A stretch of DNA of 64,000 bases. Source: Novosphingobium sp. Its GTDB lineage: Bacteria; Pseudomonadota; Alphaproteobacteria; Sphingomonadales; Sphingomonadaceae. Below the pieces are notes generated by a model. The model saw only the letters and a list, made by a program, of their open reading frames with translations. It was not told the DNA's origin and did no database searches. This document shows, one piece after another, positions 61,402 to 64,000 of the stretch (position 1 is the first letter of the stretch; every line of letters starts with the position of its first letter). The position numbers were made by a program, and so were the translations under genes. The stretch covers positions 1,116,001 through 1,180,000 of the forward strand of contig NZ_JBCNLP010000001.1 of assembly GCF_039595395.1 (NCBI RefSeq), given 5' to 3'.

Positions 61402-61770
61402 ATGATCCAGATGCAATCCCAGCTTGACGTTGCTGACAACAGCGGCGCCAAGCGTGTCCAGTGCATTAAGGTGCTGGGCGGATCGAAGCGTCGCGTTGCG
61501 GGCGTTGGCGACATCATCGTGGTGTCGATCAAGGAAGCCCAACCGCGCGCCAAGGTCAAGAAGGGCGACGTTCACCGTGCGGTGATCGTGCGCACCCGTA
61601 AGGACGTCCGTCGTCCCGACGGTTCGGTTATCCGTTTCGACGGTAACGCAGCTGTGCTGATCAACAAGAACGCGGAGCCCATCGGCACGCGTATCTTTGG
61701 CCCCGTCGTGCGCGAACTGCGCGCCAAGGGCTACATGAAGATCATCTCGCTGGCTCCGGAGGTGCTGTAA
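61402..61770 (+). CDS. rplN: 50S ribosomal protein L14
   Basis: 122 residues (MIQMQSQLDVADNSGAKRVQC ... MKIISLAPEVL), first gene of the spc part. Its stop overlaps the rplX start by one base. L14 contacts 16S rRNA in bridge B8. Confidence 0.97.
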   Translation: MIQMQSQLDVADNSGAKRVQCIKVLGGSKRRVAGVGDIIVVSIKEAQPRAKVKKGDVHRAVIVRTRKDVRRPDGSVIRFDGNAAVLINKNAEPIGTRIFGPVVRELRAKGYMKIISLAPEVL

Positions 61771-62090
61771 TGTCCGCTGCTAAGATCAAGAAGGGCGACA
61801 ACGTTGTTGTGCGCTCGGGCAAGGACAAGGGCCGCACCGGCACCGTCCTGCAGGTTCTCCCCAAGGAGGACAAGATCGTGGTTGCCGGCGTGAACATCGC
61901 CGCGCGTCACCGCAAGCCCAGCCAGGCGAACCCTCAGGGCGGCATCGACCGTCGTGAAGCTCCCATGGCGATCAGCAAGGTCGGCCTGGCCGATCCGAAG
62001 ACCGGCGCCGCCACCCGCGTGCGCTTCGAGGTCAAGGACGGCAAGAAGGTCCGCGTTGCGGTCAAGTCCGGGGAGACGATCGATGGCTGA
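61770..62090 (+). CDS. rplX: 50S ribosomal protein L24
   Basis: 106 residues with a KOW motif near the N-terminus (KKGDNVVVRSGKDKGRTGTVLQV). An assembly-initiator protein of the 50S subunit. Overlaps rplE by 8 bp. Confidence 0.96.
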   Translation: MSAAKIKKGDNVVVRSGKDKGRTGTVLQVLPKEDKIVVAGVNIAARHRKPSQANPQGGIDRREAPMAISKVGLADPKTGAATRVRFEVKDGKKVRVAVKSGETIDG

Positions 62091-62661
62091 TAAGTACACG
62101 CCGCGTCTGAAGACCAAGTTCGACGCCGAGATCGCCAAGGCGATGACCGAGAAGTTCGGTTACAAGAACGCTCTGGAAGTCCCCAAGATCGACAAGATCA
62201 CGCTCAATATGGGCGTGGGCGAGGGCACTCAGGACCGTAAGAAGGTCACGACTGCCGCTGCCGAAATGGAGCTGATTGCCGGTCAGAAGCCGGTCGTCAC
62301 CCGCGCCAAGAAGTCCGTCGCCCAGTTCAAGCTGCGCGAAGGCATGGCGATCGGTTGCAAGGTCACGCTGCGCCGTGAGCGCATGTATGAGTTCCTCGAC
62401 CGTCTGATCACGGTCGCGATGCCCCGCATCCGCGACTTCCGTGGCCTGAACCCGAAGAGCTTCGATGGCCGTGGCAACTATGCCATGGGTCTGAAGGAGC
62501 AGATCATCTTCCCGGAAATCAGCTACGATCAGATCGACAAGGTGCGTGGTATGGACATCATCGTCACCACCACCGCGAAGACCGACGAAGAAGCTCGTGA
62601 GCTGCTGCGTCTTTTCGGCTTCCCCTTCCCTCAGGAAGAAGAAGCCCAGCAGGCCGCGTAA
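62083..62661 (+). CDS. rplE: 50S ribosomal protein L5
   Basis: 192 residues from the ATG at 62083, inside the rplX end. Motifs KITLNMGVGEG, AGQKPVVTRAKKSVAQFKLREGM and RIRDFRGLNPKSFDGRGNY are intact. It binds 5S rRNA and contacts P-site tRNA. Confidence 0.97.
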   Translation: MADKYTPRLKTKFDAEIAKAMTEKFGYKNALEVPKIDKITLNMGVGEGTQDRKKVTTAAAEMELIAGQKPVVTRAKKSVAQFKLREGMAIGCKVTLRRERMYEFLDRLITVAMPRIRDFRGLNPKSFDGRGNYAMGLKEQIIFPEISYDQIDKVRGMDIIVTTTAKTDEEARELLRLFGFPFPQEEEAQQAA

Positions 62662-62700
62662 GCGCGTCCTTGCAAGGTTCTAGAAAGAGAGCTTAAGTCC

Positions 62701-63006
62701 ATGGCGAAACTGAGTTCGATCAACAAGAACGAGCGTCGCAAGCAGCTCGTTAAGAAGTATGCCGCGAAGTATGCCAAGCTGAAGGCTGTGGCGGCTGACC
62801 AGTCGGCTGATGATACCGAGCGTCTCATCGCCCGTCTGAAGCTGGCGGAAATCCCGCGCAACGCGAATCCTACGCGCGTTCGCAACCGCTGCGCCACCAC
62901 CGGCCGCCCGCGCGGCTATTATCGCAAGTTCGGCCTGTGCCGTGTTGAGCTGCGTGATCTGGCCAACAAGGGCCTGATCCCCGGCGTGACCAAGTCGAGC
63001 TGGTAA
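62701..63006 (+). CDS. rpsN: 30S ribosomal protein S14
   Basis: 101 residues: the long, zinc-free type typical of proteobacteria, with RNRCATTGRPRGYYRKFGLCR in place of the CxxC-CxxC zinc version. Located between rplE and rpsH as usual. Confidence 0.97.
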   Translation: MAKLSSINKNERRKQLVKKYAAKYAKLKAVAADQSADDTERLIARLKLAEIPRNANPTRVRNRCATTGRPRGYYRKFGLCRVELRDLANKGLIPGVTKSSW

Positions 63007-63016
63007 GGATACTTCG

Positions 63017-63412
63017 ATGGCTTTGACCGATCCCCTGGGTGATATGCTCACCCGCATCCGCAACGGGCAGCAGGCGAAGAAGGATTCCGTCCTTTCGCCC
63101 GCTTCCAAGCTGCGCGCCCGCGTTCTGGAAGTTCTCCAGCGCGAGGGCTACATCCGCGGTTTCTCGGAGGACGCCACCGGCGCCCATCCGCAGCTGCGCA
63201 TCGAGCTGAAGTACTTCGAAGGCGAAGCCGCCATCAAGCACGTCGCTCGCGTCTCCAAGCCCGGTCGCCGGGTGTACTCGGGTAGCAAGGAGCTTCCCGT
63301 GGTGCGCAACGGCCTTGGCATCACCATCGTCTCGACGCCGCGTGGCGTGCTTTCGGATGCCGAAGCGCGCGCTGCCAACGTCGGTGGCGAAGTGCTGGCG
63401 GAGGTGTTCTAA
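63017..63412 (+). CDS. rpsH: 30S ribosomal protein S8
   Basis: 131 residues (DPLGDMLTRIRNGQQAKK ... GLGITIVSTPRGVLSD). It binds helix 21 of 16S rRNA and represses the spc operon in E. coli. The stop overlaps the rplF start by one base. Confidence 0.97.
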   Translation: MALTDPLGDMLTRIRNGQQAKKDSVLSPASKLRARVLEVLQREGYIRGFSEDATGAHPQLRIELKYFEGEAAIKHVARVSKPGRRVYSGSKELPVVRNGLGITIVSTPRGVLSDAEARAANVGGEVLAEVF

Positions 63413-63945
63413 TGAGCCGCATCGGCAAAAAGCCGGTCGCTATTCCGGCCGGCGTCACCGCCACCATCAATGATGGTGTGCTCACCGTGAAGGGTGCCAA
63501 GGGCACGCTCACGCTGGGTCTGGCTGACGAGATCACCTACGCTGTCGAGGACGGCGCGATTTCGGTGCAGCCCGCCAACGACACCAAGCGCGCTCGCGCG
63601 TTCTGGGGTCTGCAGCGCACTCTGGTCGCCAATCTGGTGACCGGCGTGACCGAAGGCTACAGCAAGACCTTGCTCATCACCGGCGTTGGCTATCGTGCCA
63701 CCGCCCAGGGCAAGACTCTGAAGCTGCAGCTGGGCTACAGCCACGACGTCAACTTCCCTGTGCCCGAGGGCATCGAGATCAAGACCCCGGATAACACCAC
63801 GGTCGAAATCTCGGGCATCGACAAGCAGAAGGTTGGCCAGGTGGCCGCGGAGATCCGTCGCTGGCGCAAGCCCGAACCCTACAAGGGCAAGGGTATCAAG
63901 TATCGCGGCGAGTTCATCTTCCGCAAGGAAGGGAAGAAGAAGTAA
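63412..63945 (+). CDS. rplF: 50S ribosomal protein L6
   Basis: 177 residues (MSRIGKKPVAIPAGV ... KGIKYRGEFIFRKEGKKK), with the C-terminal signature intact. It lies near the sarcin-ricin loop. Overlaps rplR by one base. Confidence 0.97.
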   Translation: MSRIGKKPVAIPAGVTATINDGVLTVKGAKGTLTLGLADEITYAVEDGAISVQPANDTKRARAFWGLQRTLVANLVTGVTEGYSKTLLITGVGYRATAQGKTLKLQLGYSHDVNFPVPEGIEIKTPDNTTVEISGIDKQKVGQVAAEIRRWRKPEPYKGKGIKYRGEFIFRKEGKKK

Positions 63946-64000
63946 TGGCCAAGCTGTCACTTTTTGCGCGCCGTCGTCGGCGCGTTCGCACCGCGCTCAA
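63945..64000 (+). CDS. rplR: 50S ribosomal protein L18, 5' end only
   Basis: Starts at the ATG at 63945 (TAATG overlap with rplF) and reads MAKLSLFARRRRRVRTALK before the window ends. This is the basic N-terminus of L18, which binds 5S rRNA, and it is the expected next gene. Confidence 0.9.
   Translation, partial: MAKLSLFARRRRRVRTAL

Overview
The window is about 64 kb of high-GC bacterial chromosome. It most resembles Sphingomonadaceae, with Novosphingobium/Sphingomonas as the best guess. Supporting signs are three TonB-dependent receptors (one of the Caulobacter/Xanthomonas/sphingomonad carbohydrate type), an HWE-family kinase, a match to the alphaproteobacterial EcfG stress promoter, an ScfR-type regulator, and ribosomal proteins that read as alphaproteobacterial. 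No insertion sequence, prophage, CRISPR array, tRNA or rRNA was recognised.

Layout. 1-2.0 kb: the 5' part of a TonB receptor and a DUF2946 protein. 2.2-6.3 kb: a compact TonB receptor / small-molecule kinase / PnuC-like transporter operon that looks like a vitamin or nucleoside salvage route. 6.3-10.2 kb: a beta-propeller sensor kinase and a divergent LuxR-type response regulator. 10.2-16.5 kb: a run of same-strand genes (isochorismatase-like hydrolase, XapX protein, YtcJ-like amidohydrolase, exported VOC protein, DoxX, alginate-export-type porin, DUF1275) whose substrate I cannot name. 16.9-26.6 kb: an island with stress character (HWE kinase, Arc-like repressor, PRC-barrel, small hydrophilic proteins, SDR, zinc peptidase, DUF2383, topoisomerase IB, PoxB, and a pyridoxamine-oxidase-like protein with an EcfG-type promoter). 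26.7-33.3 kb: fumC, a LysR-controlled MFS/hydrolase/VOC operon, and a patatin phospholipase.

33.5-44.8 kb is a uronate/pectin-type utilisation locus: hexuronate-like MFS transporter, FAH-type hydratase, LacI regulator, kduI, kduD, carboxylesterase, carbohydrate-type TonB receptor and an exported acetylesterase-like hydrolase. One palindromic operator, consensus TGACACCGGTTACCA, recurs in front of its transcription units, so the regulon can be read from the sequence. 45.1-50.7 kb holds an ScfR regulator, small proteins (one DUF4169), a GNAT, a nitrilase-family amidase and a SulP transporter.

51.2-64 kb is the str/S10/spc translation cluster from rpsL to the start of rplR. rpsL, fusA and tuf carry a dense cluster of frameshifts while every neighbouring ribosomal gene is intact. 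Parts of fusA and tuf also read like beta/gammaproteobacterial proteins. I take this as an assembly or consensus fault, not real gene decay.

The gaps between genes carry three families of palindromic repeats: an 'AGCATCG' family that supplies stop codons to neighbouring genes, a family with covarying stems and a conserved loop, and REP-like doublets whose stems covary while their flanks are conserved.
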